This document shows positions 18,439 to 27,786 of a stretch of 64,000 nt of DNA, in pieces; within the stretch, counting starts at the first letter, position 1; each line of letters starts with the position of its first letter. The notes beneath the pieces were generated by a model that worked only from the letters and a program-made list of their open reading frames with translations, was not told the DNA's origin and made no database searches. The stretch is from an uncultured Caryophanales bacterium (GTDB lineage Bacteria > Bacillota_I > Bacilli_A > RF39 > UBA660): positions 1 through 64,000 of the forward strand of contig CANOYR010000007.1 in NCBI GenBank assembly GCA_947571655.1, given 5' to 3'. The position numbers were made by a program, and so were the translations under genes.

Positions 18439-18443
18439 TAAGT

Positions 18444-18472
18444 TTGCAAATTACCTTTCTTTTTGTTATAAT
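18444..18472 (+). promoter_or_regulatory. Sigma-A promoter upstream of the hypothetical-mutS unit
   Basis: TTGCAA (18444-18449), a 17-bp spacer and TATAAT (18467-18472), beginning 6 bp after the ylbL-like stop codon. Confidence 0.8.
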
Positions 18473-18496
18473 AAACTTGATTTGGAGGACTTAAAA

Positions 18497-19459
18497 ATGA
18501 ATCAAGTATTATTAAAAGAAAATCGAATGCTACTAGAACAATCAAAAATGACACCTCAAGGAAAAGGAATTCTTCCATTTAATTTTTATGATAAGAATTT
18601 AGGTCATTTAAATGCCTATGTGATTAGGTCCAATGAAGTAGCCCCAAATTTATTTGTTGTACTAGCAAAACCAGAAGCTGAGAATTTGAGTGATGAAAGA
18701 AACTATAACATGATAAAAATGTCATTTCCCTATCAGGCACTTATTACATTAGATGGAACCTTACTTTGTGATTTTAATGAAATGTGCTTAGAAGAATATT
18801 TTCATACAAAAGACAAAAAACAATACTGCTTTACCTTTAAAATGACAGATAGTAAAGATAAACAAAGCTATCTGATAAAAAATGAAGAAGGAGAATATTC
18901 TAGAATCATTCCTGCGCAAAATGAAGACCAAAATTACTGGTTTGAGCCATTAATGTTTTTAAAAGAAGACGAATACTGGATGTGTACCCATGTAAATTTC
19001 TTCGAAATGGAAGAATTTCAAGTGTATTCTCCACAAAAACAGCGATTCGTTTCCAATACATTTAATGAGATAAATTTTGATATGTCAGATACTCCCTATT
19101 TCGCACAATTTCACAAAATCATCTATGAAAAGGATCCTGACGATTCTAAGAATCTTATTACCTTTACGGATATTATAGGTTATCTAGATCGTAATTTCTT
19201 ACCAGCTTCTCAAATTTATGATACGACATCAGAAGAATTTTACTCGACTGAATCATGGGAAACACTTTCTTGTTTCAATCAATTAATAGAACAATTAAAA
19301 GAAAAATACTATCTTCAATATCTCGATAAAACAATAAAAACGATGGATGCCTTATCTTACATGATGAATCATCCAAATCCAAACAAACGCAAAAAAACGA
19401 CACTTAAAAAACAAAAAGCTAAAATCTTAAAATTTCCAACTTTAAAAGAAGAGGAATAA
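18497..19459 (+). CDS. Hypothetical protein upstream of mutS, 320 aa
   Basis: No family recognised. The start is the ATG at 18497 behind TTTGGAGGAC; a TTG at 18482 lies inside the ribosome site. The protein is soluble and acidic in its body, with aromatic-rich stretches (YWFEPLMFLKEDEYW), and a very basic C-terminal tail (NPNKRKKTTLKKQKAKIL), which could bind nucleic acid. It is 3 bp upstream of mutS and shares its promoter, so a link to mutS expression is likely, but a repair role is only a guess. Confidence 0.7.
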   Translation: MNQVLLKENRMLLEQSKMTPQGKGILPFNFYDKNLGHLNAYVIRSNEVAPNLFVVLAKPEAENLSDERNYNMIKMSFPYQALITLDGTLLCDFNEMCLEEYFHTKDKKQYCFTFKMTDSKDKQSYLIKNEEGEYSRIIPAQNEDQNYWFEPLMFLKEDEYWMCTHVNFFEMEEFQVYSPQKQRFVSNTFNEINFDMSDTPYFAQFHKIIYEKDPDDSKNLITFTDIIGYLDRNFLPASQIYDTTSEEFYSTESWETLSCFNQLIEQLKEKYYLQYLDKTIKTMDALSYMMNHPNPNKRKKTTLKKQKAKILKFPTLKEEE

Positions 19460-19462
19460 TCA

Positions 19463-22015
19463 ATGAAACGTAGTGAAATCAATATCGAAAAAATTTCTCC
19501 AATGATGAGGCAATATCTAGAAATTAAATCTCAATATGAAGATACCATTATATTCTTCCGTTTAGGAGATTTTTACGAAATGTTTTTTGAAGATGCTGTA
19601 ACAGCAAGCCATGAGTTAGAACTAACGCTAACAGGGAAGAGTTGTGGTCTAGAAGAGCGTGTTCCAATGTGTGGAATTCCATATCATGCCTATAAAACAT
19701 ATCTAGATAAATTAATTGAACGTGGGTATAAGGTGGCAATTTGTGAACAAATAACAGATCCAAAATTAGCAAAGGGAATGGTCGAAAGAGAAGTAATTCA
19801 AGTCGTTACCAAAGGAACAAGGCTAGATGATGCTATGGATTCTAAAGACTTCAACTATATTGGAAGTATTTATGACTTTGAATACTGTTATGCTATTAGT
19901 TATATTGATATTTCTACAGGATATTCTTATGCTCTAGTAATGGAACATGAAAACGATCAATTGATAAAAGAAATTATCAATCGTAACTTAAAAGAAATGA
20001 TTGTCAATGATAAAATTGATCGAAGTATTATCAATCAATTAAGAGAACAGCATCATATTCTAATTACCTTTAAAGAAAAGTTATATGAAGGAGAAAAATA
20101 TCAATATATTTATCAAGAAGTCAAAGATATTCGAATAATAACGGCAGTAAAACTCTTACTAAAGTATTTATTAGATACCAAAAAAGGAGATTTATCACAT
20201 CTTCAAAAATTAGAATTAATTGATGAACAGAAACATTTATTATTTGACATTCATACTAAAAAGAATTTAGAATTGATTGAAACCATAAGAAATCATGAAC
20301 GACAATATTCTCTTCTATGGCTACTTGATAAAACAAAAACAGCAATGGGTAGCAGATATTTAAAATCAAATATTGAGAGCCCTCTTACAGAAAAAAAGGA
20401 AATTTTAAGACGATATGATATTATCGAAAAATTTTTGACAGAATTTATAAAAAAAGAAGAATTAAAAGAAGAACTTACAAAAGTTTATGATTTAGAGCGA
20501 TTGTCTGGTCGTATTAGTTATGGAAATGTAAATGCAAGAGATTTACTACAACTAAAAAATTCTTTAAGTGCTCTTCCTAAAATCCATGAAATTCTAAAAG
20601 AAATTGGCTATGATAAAAATATTGAAGTATTAGATGAACTTTATCAATTATTGGAGCAAGCAATTTACGAAGAAGCTCCAATCACAGTGAAAGAAGGATC
20701 TTTAATTAAAGAAGGCTATCATCAAGAACTAGATGAATTAAAAAACATTCGAAAGAATAGTAAAGACTTTATTTTACAAATTGAAAATGATGAAAAAAAA
20801 CGAACAGGAATCAAAAATCTAAAAGTTGGATTCAATAAAGTATTTGGCTATTATATTGAAGTTAGTAAAGGAAATATTCCACTCATTAAAGAAGAGTTTG
20901 GATATGATAGAAAACAGACCCTAGCAAATTGTGAAAGATTTATTACCCCATTATTAAAAGAAAAAGAGGAGATTATCCTAGGGGCAGAAGAAAAAATTAT
21001 TCAATTAGAATATCAATTATTTATGCAAATCCGAGAAGTTTGTAAAAGATATATTGAAAAACTACAACAAATTTCTAAAGTATTGGCAGAAATAGATATG
21101 ATGTTATCCCTTGCAATCGTTGCTGAAGAAAACAATTATGTACGTCCATCAATTACAGAAGAGAGAATAATAAATATCAAAGATGGTAGACATCCAGTCG
21201 TTGAAAAGGTAAGCAAAAAAGATTATGTTCCTAATGATATCTTCATGGGAAAGGATACTAATATTTTACTAATTACAGGACCTAATATGGCAGGAAAAAG
21301 TACTTATATGAGGCAACTTGCTATTATTGCAATTATGGCACAAATCGGATCATTTGTTCCGTGTAAAAGTTGTATAATTCCAATTTTTGACAAAATTTTT
21401 ACAAGAATTGGAGCAAGTGATGACTTAGTGAGTGGAGAAAGTACATTTATGGTCGAGATGAAAGAAGCAAATATAGCAGTGAGTGAGGCAACAGAAAATA
21501 GCTTAATTTTATTTGATGAATTAGGAAGAGGAACGGCTACCTATGATGGAATGAGTTTGGCCCAAGCCATCTTAGAATATATTCATGATAAAATTAAAGC
21601 CAAAACACTATTTTCTACCCATTATCACGAATTAACTTCACTTGCTTCTGAACTAACCAATCTTAGAAATATTCATGTTAGTGCCATTGAAGAGAAGGGA
21701 AGTATTACCTTTTTACATAAAATTAAAAATGGCGCTGTAGACAAAAGTTATGGAATTCATGTTGCTTCTCTCGCACAATTACCACAAAGTTTAATCGAAA
21801 GAGCAAACGAAATTTTATCTCTTTATGAACACAAAGAAAAAAAACAACAAACATTTACTCAGACTAGTTTATTTTTAGATTTCAATCAAGTAGAACCTTC
21901 TACAGATTATGAAATTCTAAAAAAAATAGAAGAAATCAATCCATTAGAGATGACACCGATGGAAGCACTCAACTTCCTCTACAAGATTACAAAAGAAAAA
22001 AAAGAGAAAAAATAA
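19463..22015 (+). CDS. mutS: DNA mismatch repair protein MutS
   Basis: An 850-residue MutS1. The mismatch-binding Phe-X-Glu motif is in FFRLGDFYEMFF (residues 31-42). The ATPase has Walker A GPNMAGKSTYMRQ, the FTRIGASDDLVSGESTFMVEM signature and Walker B LILFDELGRGTATYDG; a C-terminal helix has the conserved MTPMEALNFLYKI. MutS recognises mismatches as a dimer and recruits MutL. In Bacillus mutL follows mutS; here nusB follows, so mutL is elsewhere or upstream of miaA outside the window. A terminator follows the stop codon. Confidence 0.98.
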   Translation: MKRSEINIEKISPMMRQYLEIKSQYEDTIIFFRLGDFYEMFFEDAVTASHELELTLTGKSCGLEERVPMCGIPYHAYKTYLDKLIERGYKVAICEQITDPKLAKGMVEREVIQVVTKGTRLDDAMDSKDFNYIGSIYDFEYCYAISYIDISTGYSYALVMEHENDQLIKEIINRNLKEMIVNDKIDRSIINQLREQHHILITFKEKLYEGEKYQYIYQEVKDIRIITAVKLLLKYLLDTKKGDLSHLQKLELIDEQKHLLFDIHTKKNLELIETIRNHERQYSLLWLLDKTKTAMGSRYLKSNIESPLTEKKEILRRYDIIEKFLTEFIKKEELKEELTKVYDLERLSGRISYGNVNARDLLQLKNSLSALPKIHEILKEIGYDKNIEVLDELYQLLEQAIYEEAPITVKEGSLIKEGYHQELDELKNIRKNSKDFILQIENDEKKRTGIKNLKVGFNKVFGYYIEVSKGNIPLIKEEFGYDRKQTLANCERFITPLLKEKEEIILGAEEKIIQLEYQLFMQIREVCKRYIEKLQQISKVLAEIDMMLSLAIVAEENNYVRPSITEERIINIKDGRHPVVEKVSKKDYVPNDIFMGKDTNILLITGPNMAGKSTYMRQLAIIAIMAQIGSFVPCKSCIIPIFDKIFTRIGASDDLVSGESTFMVEMKEANIAVSEATENSLILFDELGRGTATYDGMSLAQAILEYIHDKIKAKTLFSTHYHELTSLASELTNLRNIHVSAIEEKGSITFLHKIKNGAVDKSYGIHVASLAQLPQSLIERANEILSLYEHKEKKQQTFTQTSLFLDFNQVEPSTDYEILKKIEEINPLEMTPMEALNFLYKITKEKKEKK

Positions 22016-22037
22016 TACTTAAAAAATTTAATTCTAC

Positions 22038-22080
22038 AAAAAAGTCGAAGGAAAATATATTTTCAGTGACTTTTTTTTTT
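22038..22080 (+). terminator. Terminator after mutS
   Basis: AAAAAAGTC (22038-22046) pairs with GACTTTTTT (22068-22076) around an inner GAAAATATATTTTC palindrome; the T-tract runs to 22080. Confidence 0.85.
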
Positions 22081-22112
22081 AATTATGATAAACTAAAACT
22101 AGGTGAAGTGAT

Positions 22113-22514
22113 ATGAAAAGTCGTAGTGAATTGCGAGAAATCATGATGAAGGTTCTTTATCAAGTTTTTTTATTAGAAGAGTCAAAGATTGAGTTTAATT
22201 TAAATACTTTAATCAAAGAACAACTAGAAGTAGAAAATGAATTTGTCGATAGTATCGTTTATGGCGTAATAGAAAAAAAAGAAGAGCTCTTTGAAAAAGC
22301 AAATCGTTATTTATCAAGTTGGCCAATGAACCGTTTAAATAAAGTAGATCAGGCCATTATTTGTATTGGAATTTATGAACTTCAATACACTAAAACTCCA
22401 AGTGCTGTTGCAATTAATGAAGCAATTGAATTATCAAAAAAATATTCTGATGAGAAAGTAACAAAAATAATTAACGCTGTTTTAGACGAAATCTATCATG
22501 AGGAAGAAAAATAA
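22113..22514 (+). CDS. nusB: Transcription antitermination protein NusB
   Basis: A 133-residue Nus[18 protein letters not shown] at the N-terminus, [23 protein letters not shown] in the middle and [28 protein letters not shown] near the end are diagnostic. NusB with NusE (S10) binds boxA in rRNA leader transcripts. It heads the nusB-xseA-xseB order common in Firmicutes, with 11 bp to xseA. Confidence 0.95.
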   Translation: MKSRSELREIMMKVLYQVFLLEESKIEFNLNTLIKEQLEVENEFVDSIVYGVIEKKEELFEKANRYLSSWPMNRLNKVDQAIICIGIYELQYTKTPSAVAINEAIELSKKYSDEKVTKIINAVLDEIYHEEEK

Positions 22515-22525
22515 AAGAGGTTCTG

Positions 22526-23803
22526 ATGCAAGAAAAATATATTTGTGTTTCTCAGTTAACAAGATATATCAAGTTTAAAATTGATACAGATGAACATTTA
22601 AAACAAGTTTTTTTAAAGGGTGAAATTTCCAATTTTAAAGCACATACGAGGGGACATTATTACTTTACATTAAAAGATGAAACTTCTAGAATTAACGCTG
22701 TGATGTTTCAATCTTCTGTAACTAAGTTGAAATTTTTACCAGAAGATGGAATGAAAGTCTTAGTAACAGGAAGAATCAGCGTTTATGAAGCAACAGGAGG
22801 ATATCAAATTTATGTCGATGAAATGATTGAGGATGGAATTGGAAATCTTTATATTCAATTTGAACAATTAAAAAAGAAATTAGAATTAGAAGGATTATTT
22901 GCCAAGGAACATAAGCGTCCTATTCCAAGAATTCCTTCTAAAATTGGAATCATAACAGCCTCTACTGGTGCAGCCATTCGTGATATTTTATCAACCATTC
23001 AAAGAAGATGGCCATTTACAGAAACAATCTTATTTCCAAGCTTAGTTCAAGGAGCTTCTGCTGCTCCTAATATCGTTCGTCAAATCGAAAACGCACAACA
23101 ATATGATTTGGATGTCTTAATCGTTGGACGTGGAGGAGGAAGCATCGAGGATATGTGGTGTTTTAATGAAGAAATAGTAGCTCGTGCCATCTATCACTCC
23201 AAAATACCAATCATCTCTGCTGTAGGACACGAAATTGATTTTACCATTGCCGACTTTGTTGCCGATTTAAGAGCCCCAACACCAACTGGAGCAGCAGAAA
23301 TGGCAGTTCCTAACAAAAAAGAAGTTTTAGAGTATTTTAGACAACTAAGTCTACGACTTCAAAAAGAAATGGAAAATAAAATCCTAAGTGGAAGAGAAAA
23401 ATTAAAATCTTTAAAAAGTAGTTATGCACTAGAAAATCCAATATCTATTTATCAAATGAAAGAACAACAATTAGATACTATTCTTGAAAAAATACAATTA
23501 ATAATGAAAGCAACTACCTATAATCAAAGAGTAAGATTTGATACTTTACTACAAACTGCCTTTTATGGTGTTCAAAATAACCAAAAAAATCAAAAACATC
23601 GCTTTGAAAAGATGCTCAATAAATTAGAAGTACTAAATCCAATTCTTACCATTGGAAGAGGTTATAGTATTACAAGAAAAGATTCAAAAGTTGTAGAAAG
23701 TATTTCCGATCTTAAAAAAGGAGATACCCTAGAAATAGAACTTAGAGATGGAAAAATAGATACTGAGATTACTAGTATTGAGAAGAGTAGGAGGAAAAAA
23801 TAA
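22526..23803 (+). CDS. xseA: Exodeoxyribonuclease VII large subunit
   Basis: A 425-residue XseA with an N-terminal OB-fold (VFLKGEISNFKAHTRGHYYFTLKDE), the catalytic core (IGIITASTGAAIRDIL, VLIVGRGGGSIEDMWCFNEE, SAVGHEIDFTIADFVAD, RAPTPTGAAEMAVP) and a long C-terminal coiled-coil. Exonuclease VII degrades single-stranded DNA into short oligonucleotides. It overlaps xseB by one base (TAATG), indicating translational coupling of the two subunits. Confidence 0.97.
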   Translation: MQEKYICVSQLTRYIKFKIDTDEHLKQVFLKGEISNFKAHTRGHYYFTLKDETSRINAVMFQSSVTKLKFLPEDGMKVLVTGRISVYEATGGYQIYVDEMIEDGIGNLYIQFEQLKKKLELEGLFAKEHKRPIPRIPSKIGIITASTGAAIRDILSTIQRRWPFTETILFPSLVQGASAAPNIVRQIENAQQYDLDVLIVGRGGGSIEDMWCFNEEIVARAIYHSKIPIISAVGHEIDFTIADFVADLRAPTPTGAAEMAVPNKKEVLEYFRQLSLRLQKEMENKILSGREKLKSLKSSYALENPISIYQMKEQQLDTILEKIQLIMKATTYNQRVRFDTLLQTAFYGVQNNQKNQKHRFEKMLNKLEVLNPILTIGRGYSITRKDSKVVESISDLKKGDTLEIELRDGKIDTEITSIEKSRRKK

Positions 23804-24030
23804 TGGCAAAAGAAAAAAGTTTTGAAGAAAATATTCAAGAATTAGAAGCAATCGTAAAAAAATTAGAAAGTGGAGAAGTTCCGTTAGATGAGGCGATTGA
23901 ATCGTTTACGAACGCTATGAAACTTGCAAAAATCTGCGATGAACGTTTAAAAAGTGCAGAAGAACAAATCAATAAGATTTTATCAGAAGATGGAAAATTA
24001 AAAGATTTTACAGTAGATTTAGAAAATTAA
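23803..24030 (+). CDS. xseB: Exodeoxyribonuclease VII small subunit
   Basis: A 75-residue acidic helical protein matching XseB: FEENIQELEAIVKKLESGEVPLDEAIESFTNAMKL. It wraps the coiled-coil of XseA. Coupled to xseA by a TAATG overlap. In many Firmicutes ispA follows; here an unrelated zinc-ribbon gene follows after 66 bp. Confidence 0.96.
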   Translation: MAKEKSFEENIQELEAIVKKLESGEVPLDEAIESFTNAMKLAKICDERLKSAEEQINKILSEDGKLKDFTVDLEN

Positions 24031-24096
24031 AAAAATCTACTTCTTTTTTGTTTAAAACATTCGTAAACTAGAATCAGAAAGTTAGGAGTTATTGAT

Positions 24097-25140
24097 ATGG
24101 ATAATCACATAATAGATCAAAAATGCCCAAGTTGTCGTGCACCATTAAAATATTCCCCAAAAACAAAAGGTTGGGATTGTGAATATTGTAATAGTCATTT
24201 TACATTGAAAGATTTGCAGAAAGTACGAGAAAAAAAGAAAAAGAAACAAAACCAATCTTTTTCCACTTCGGGATACACTTGTAAAAACTGTGGTGCTAAT
24301 ATTTTAGCAGAAGAAAATACCACTGCCACTACCTGTATTTATTGTCGCAGTACCGCAATTTTAGAAAATCGATTAGAAAATGAACTAACTCCTAATGCAA
24401 TCATTCCCTTTGAAAAGACAAAAGAAGAGGCAATTGCTGCTTTTCAAAAAACAGGAATTCGTAAATGGTTTCTACCAAAAGAATTCACAGATAAGAAAAA
24501 TATCAATGAAATTCAAGGAATTTATATTCCCTTTTGGTTATTTGATCTTTGTCTAAACGCAAAAATTTCAGGAAAAGGAATCCGTATTCATTCATTTATT
24601 TCTGGAGAATACCAATATACAAAAAAAGAAACCTATCATTTTGAAAGAGAAGGCATTTTTCCTTTTTATGATATTCCAGTCGATGGATCGAAACACTTCG
24701 ATGATGCCTTAATGAATTCTATTGAACCCTTTGATTACAAAAATCTTGTAGCATTTGACTTTTCCTATCTATCTGGTTTTTTAGCGGAAAAATATGATTT
24801 AAAAAAAGAAGAAGTAAAAAAAATTGCCCTCAATCGCGCAGAGAATACAGCATCTTCTGAACTCGAAAAGAATCTATCCTATTCTTCAAAAACGATTGAA
24901 AATAAAACGATGATTCCAGAAAACTTAGAAGGAGAGTATGTATTACTACCAGTTTGGCTTTTAAATATCAAATACCAAGAAAAAATCTATCCTTTTGCGA
25001 TGAATGGTCAAACAGGAAAAATGATTGGAAACTTTCCATTACAAAAGTCAAAAGTACTCCTGTTTTTTCTTCTAATTGGAATTCTTCTTTCGTTTCTAAT
25101 CATTTTAATATTCCTTAGTACAGGAGGATACGTCCTATGA
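24097..25140 (+). CDS. Membrane-anchored double zinc-ribbon protein (TFIIB-type)
   Basis: A 347-residue protein with two zinc ribbons near the N-terminus (CPSC-x18-CEYC at about 10-34 and CKNC-x18-CIYC at about 62-86), a central soluble domain and one C-terminal membrane helix (about 322-342). Similar proteins are often annotated as TFIIB-type zinc ribbon proteins; their function is unknown. The gene overlaps the next one by 4 bp (ATGA), and the partner is a TPM-domain membrane protein, suggesting a joint envelope-associated function. Confidence 0.75.
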   Translation: MDNHIIDQKCPSCRAPLKYSPKTKGWDCEYCNSHFTLKDLQKVREKKKKKQNQSFSTSGYTCKNCGANILAEENTTATTCIYCRSTAILENRLENELTPNAIIPFEKTKEEAIAAFQKTGIRKWFLPKEFTDKKNINEIQGIYIPFWLFDLCLNAKISGKGIRIHSFISGEYQYTKKETYHFEREGIFPFYDIPVDGSKHFDDALMNSIEPFDYKNLVAFDFSYLSGFLAEKYDLKKEEVKKIALNRAENTASSELEKNLSYSSKTIENKTMIPENLEGEYVLLPVWLLNIKYQEKIYPFAMNGQTGKMIGNFPLQKSKVLLFFLLIGILLSFLIILIFLSTGGYVL

Positions 25141-26033
25141 AAAAATTACTCTTTTTTTTATTAATATTTTGTATTTTTTCTACAGAAAATATTTATGCGA
25201 AAGAAATAGAAACCTTCGATAGAAGAGAAGAGAATCGTTATGGGATACCAGATCGATATGAGCTTACAGAAAATAGAATCAAAAGAGCATTGGATATTCC
25301 CTATATTAATTCCTCTTCAAAAGTTTATGACTTCTCTAAATTGTTAGAAGAGGAAGAAGAGGAACAATTAAAAAAATACGCTCAAAAGCTTTCTTCTTCC
25401 CAAAATAATAGTATCGTTGTTGTTACAATTTCTGATTTAAATTCCAACTCTCCTAGAGAATATGCTGATGATTTTTTTGACTATAATGAATTTGGAACTG
25501 ATGGAATTATTCTCCTGATTTGTCTGAATTCCAGAGATGTATATATTTCCACTTCTGGATATGGTCAAATCATATTTGACGAAAAAAGAATCGATTCTAT
25601 TCTCGAAAACATCACACCAAAACTATCCAATCAAAAATATTTTGAAGCGATAGAATACTTTCTTCAAGAAGTAGAAAACAATTTAAAACAAGGCCCTTCT
25701 CACTCTATGAAACACTGTAATATCATCAACGCCTATGGAGATTATCGTTGTAAAAAAGAAATTCCTTATCTATGGATTCTTCCAACCTGTTTTATAATCT
25801 CTCTTTTTATAACCTGGCTATGTACTCGAAAATATCAAAAAATTCGCCTTGCAACAGATGCCAAAATCTACTTAAAAAAAGAAGAAATAACACTTGGCAA
25901 AAAAATAGATAAATTTCTTCATACATCGACTTCTAGAATTCCTCTTCCTACGAATACTTCCTCTAATCATGGAAGTAAAACACATCATGGAAGTAGTGGT
26001 TCCTCACATGGTGGAAGTGGAAGAAAATTTTAA
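25137..26033 (+). CDS. TPM-domain membrane protein
   Basis: A 298-residue protein with a signal peptide (residues 1-21, ending IYAKE), a TPM domain (about 60-185: VYDFSKLLEEEEEEQLKKYAQKL, NSIVVVTISDLNS, DGIILLICLNSRDVYISTSGYG), a membrane helix (about 216-234) and a Gly/Ser/His-rich C-terminus ending GSSHGGSGRKF. TPM domains occur in YgcG-like proteins and photosystem repair factors and are of uncertain activity. It is coupled to the upstream zinc-ribbon gene, and a strong terminator follows. Confidence 0.85.
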   Translation: MKKLLFFLLIFCIFSTENIYAKEIETFDRREENRYGIPDRYELTENRIKRALDIPYINSSSKVYDFSKLLEEEEEEQLKKYAQKLSSSQNNSIVVVTISDLNSNSPREYADDFFDYNEFGTDGIILLICLNSRDVYISTSGYGQIIFDEKRIDSILENITPKLSNQKYFEAIEYFLQEVENNLKQGPSHSMKHCNIINAYGDYRCKKEIPYLWILPTCFIISLFITWLCTRKYQKIRLATDAKIYLKKEEITLGKKIDKFLHTSTSRIPLPTNTSSNHGSKTHHGSSGSSHGGSGRKF

Positions 26034-26058
26034 AAATGGCTTTTTTTGCCATTTTTTT
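26032..26058 (+). terminator. Terminator after the TPM-domain gene
   Basis: AAAAATGGC (26032-26040) pairs with GCCATTTTT (26048-26056), overlapping the stop codon, then a T-tract. Confidence 0.9.
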
Positions 26059-26147
26059 AATTGGTATTTTTTTCTTGCTATAAAGATTTTGTTTTCGTCG
26101 ATATTATTAATGTAGCGATTTTTTAAAAAAAGAAAGAGGTGATACTT

Positions 26148-27143
26148 TTGAATTTTAAAAAAAGACTACAACTCTATTCCCTCATTCTTCTAACTTTAGT
26201 TCCATCCTTAGTATTTGCATATTCTTCTTATGTTATACCTGGAGGAGAAAACGTTGGAATTCAATTAAATACTAAATATGTTAGTATTGTTGGATTCTAT
26301 AAAGTAAATAATCGATACATTGGAGAAGAAAGTGGATTTAAAATTGGAGATGCCATTACAAAGATTAACGATGAAAACGTTACAAATATCGAGCAGATGA
26401 TTTCCTTAATTGATCAAGTAAAAGACGAGAAAAATATTGAAGTTACGGTTCTTAGAAATGGAAAAAATGAAAAAATATCTTTAACTTTAGAAAAAGATAA
26501 CTCTGGAGTATATAAAACCGGCCTTTATGTAAAGGATCAAATTAATGGAATCGGAACACTTTCTTATATCGATCCTAATACATCTATTTATGGAGCATTA
26601 GGACATGAAATTGCTGATAAAAACACTTTACAAATGGTAGAGTTAAAAGATGGAAAAATCTTTGAATCCAATGTAACCGAAGTAACTCCAAGTAAAGATG
26701 GAACCCCTGGAGAGAAACAAGCCAAATTAATTATGGATAATGTATACGGGGATATTCTAAAAAATAAAGAAAGTGGAATCTTTGGAACCTTTACTGGTGA
26801 GATTTCCGAAAAATACGCTATCGAAGTTGGCAAACCAGAAGATGTAAAAAAAGGAAAGGCCAGTATCCGAACTGTTATTAAGGATCATCAGGTAGAAGAC
26901 TTTGAAATTGAAATTTTAGAAATTGATTTATCAAGTGATACTAAGAATATATTATTTCAGGTAACAGACCAACGATTGTTGGAACAGACGGGCGGTATTG
27001 TAGCAGGAATGAGCGGAAGCCCAATCATTCAGGATGGAAAACTTATTGGGGCGGTAACCCATGTAGTAGTAAATGATACCGATAAGGGATATGGAATTTT
27101 TATTACGACAATGTTAGAAGAAGGAGAAAAAAGAAGCGAATAA
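26148..27143 (+). CDS. spoIVB: SpoIVB sporulation signalling serine peptidase
   Basis: A 331-residue protein with an N-terminal signal/anchor, a PDZ domain (about 38-115, including SGFKIGDAITKINDENV) and an SpoIVB (S55) peptidase domain with His153 in LGHEI and the catalytic Ser289 in IVAGMSGSPIIQDG. SpoIVB is secreted from the forespore and triggers sigma-K activation in Bacillus. The start is set at the TTG at 26148 because AGAAAGAGGTG precedes it at good spacing; the GTG at 26139 lies inside that site. The family usually has about 420 residues, so this one is short. sigK and spoIVFB are not in the window. Confidence 0.93.
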   Translation: MNFKKRLQLYSLILLTLVPSLVFAYSSYVIPGGENVGIQLNTKYVSIVGFYKVNNRYIGEESGFKIGDAITKINDENVTNIEQMISLIDQVKDEKNIEVTVLRNGKNEKISLTLEKDNSGVYKTGLYVKDQINGIGTLSYIDPNTSIYGALGHEIADKNTLQMVELKDGKIFESNVTEVTPSKDGTPGEKQAKLIMDNVYGDILKNKESGIFGTFTGEISEKYAIEVGKPEDVKKGKASIRTVIKDHQVEDFEIEILEIDLSSDTKNILFQVTDQRLLEQTGGIVAGMSGSPIIQDGKLIGAVTHVVVNDTDKGYGIFITTMLEEGEKRSE

Positions 27144-27157
27144 TTGCTTCTTTTTCT
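27129..27157 (+). terminator. Terminator overlapping the spoIVB stop codon
   Basis: AAAAAGAAGC (27129-27138) pairs with GCTTCTTTTT (27147-27156). Confidence 0.8.
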
Positions 27158-27220
27158 ATTAGCGTTGCTTTCAAAAAATTTTTATGTTATTTTATATTTA
27201 AAAATAAAGGAGGTAAAAGT

Positions 27221-27628
27221 ATGATTCAAGAATTTAAAACTTTTATAAAGCGAGGAAACGTCCTAGACTTAGCAGTTGGTGTGATTATGGGAAGTGCTTT
27301 TGGAAAAATTGTTTCTTCTATGGTTGACGATATTTTAATGCCCATTATTGGAATGCTGATTGGAGGAATCGATTTTAAAAGTCTGAAGTTTAGTGTTGGA
27401 AATGCAACAATATCTTATGGAAACTTCCTACAAAATGGAATCGATTTTTTAATCGTTGCAGCTTGCATTTTTTTCATTATAAAAATCATAAACCGATTCT
27501 CTTCCATAAACAAAAAGAATGAGAAAATAGAAAGTAAAATACAGGAAACAAAGAAAGAAGAAATTTTACTATTAGAAGAAATTCGAGATCTTCTAAAAAA
27601 GGAAAGTTCAAAAGGTTTTAAAAAATAA
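27221..27628 (+). CDS. mscL: Large-conductance mechanosensitive channel MscL
   Basis: A 135-residue MscL: N-terminal amphipathic helix and first membrane helix with FKTFIKRGNVLDLAVGVIMG and SAFGKIVSSMVDDILMP, a second helix (NGIDFLIVAACIFFIIKII), and a charged C-terminal bundle (KEEILLLEEIRDLL). It opens under membrane tension and protects against hypo-osmotic shock. It has a strong AAAGGAGG site and is a single gene. Confidence 0.97.
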   Translation: MIQEFKTFIKRGNVLDLAVGVIMGSAFGKIVSSMVDDILMPIIGMLIGGIDFKSLKFSVGNATISYGNFLQNGIDFLIVAACIFFIIKIINRFSSINKKNEKIESKIQETKKEEILLLEEIRDLLKKESSKGFKK

Positions 27629-27667
27629 TATTTGAAATCCTATGAATATTAACAAAAGCCGATACCT

Positions 27668-27700
27668 AAATAAAGGGAAATTAAACTCCTTTTATTTTTT
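27668..27700 (+). terminator. Terminator after mscL
   Basis: AAATAAAGG (27668-27676) pairs with CCTTTTATTT with one bulged T, followed by more T residues. Confidence 0.6.
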
Positions 27701-27730
27701 GATATTTTACTTAGAAACCTCATTGTTTTC

Positions 27731-27759
27731 TTGAAAATAAAAATGACAAATGATATACT
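27731..27759 (+). promoter_or_regulatory. Sigma-A promoter of the second prepilin pair
   Basis: TTGAAA (27731-27736), 17-bp spacer, TATACT (27754-27759); the gene starts at 27787 behind AGGGGATAAGGA. Confidence 0.75.
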
Positions 27760-27786
27760 AATTAATAGAATAGGGGATAAGGAACA

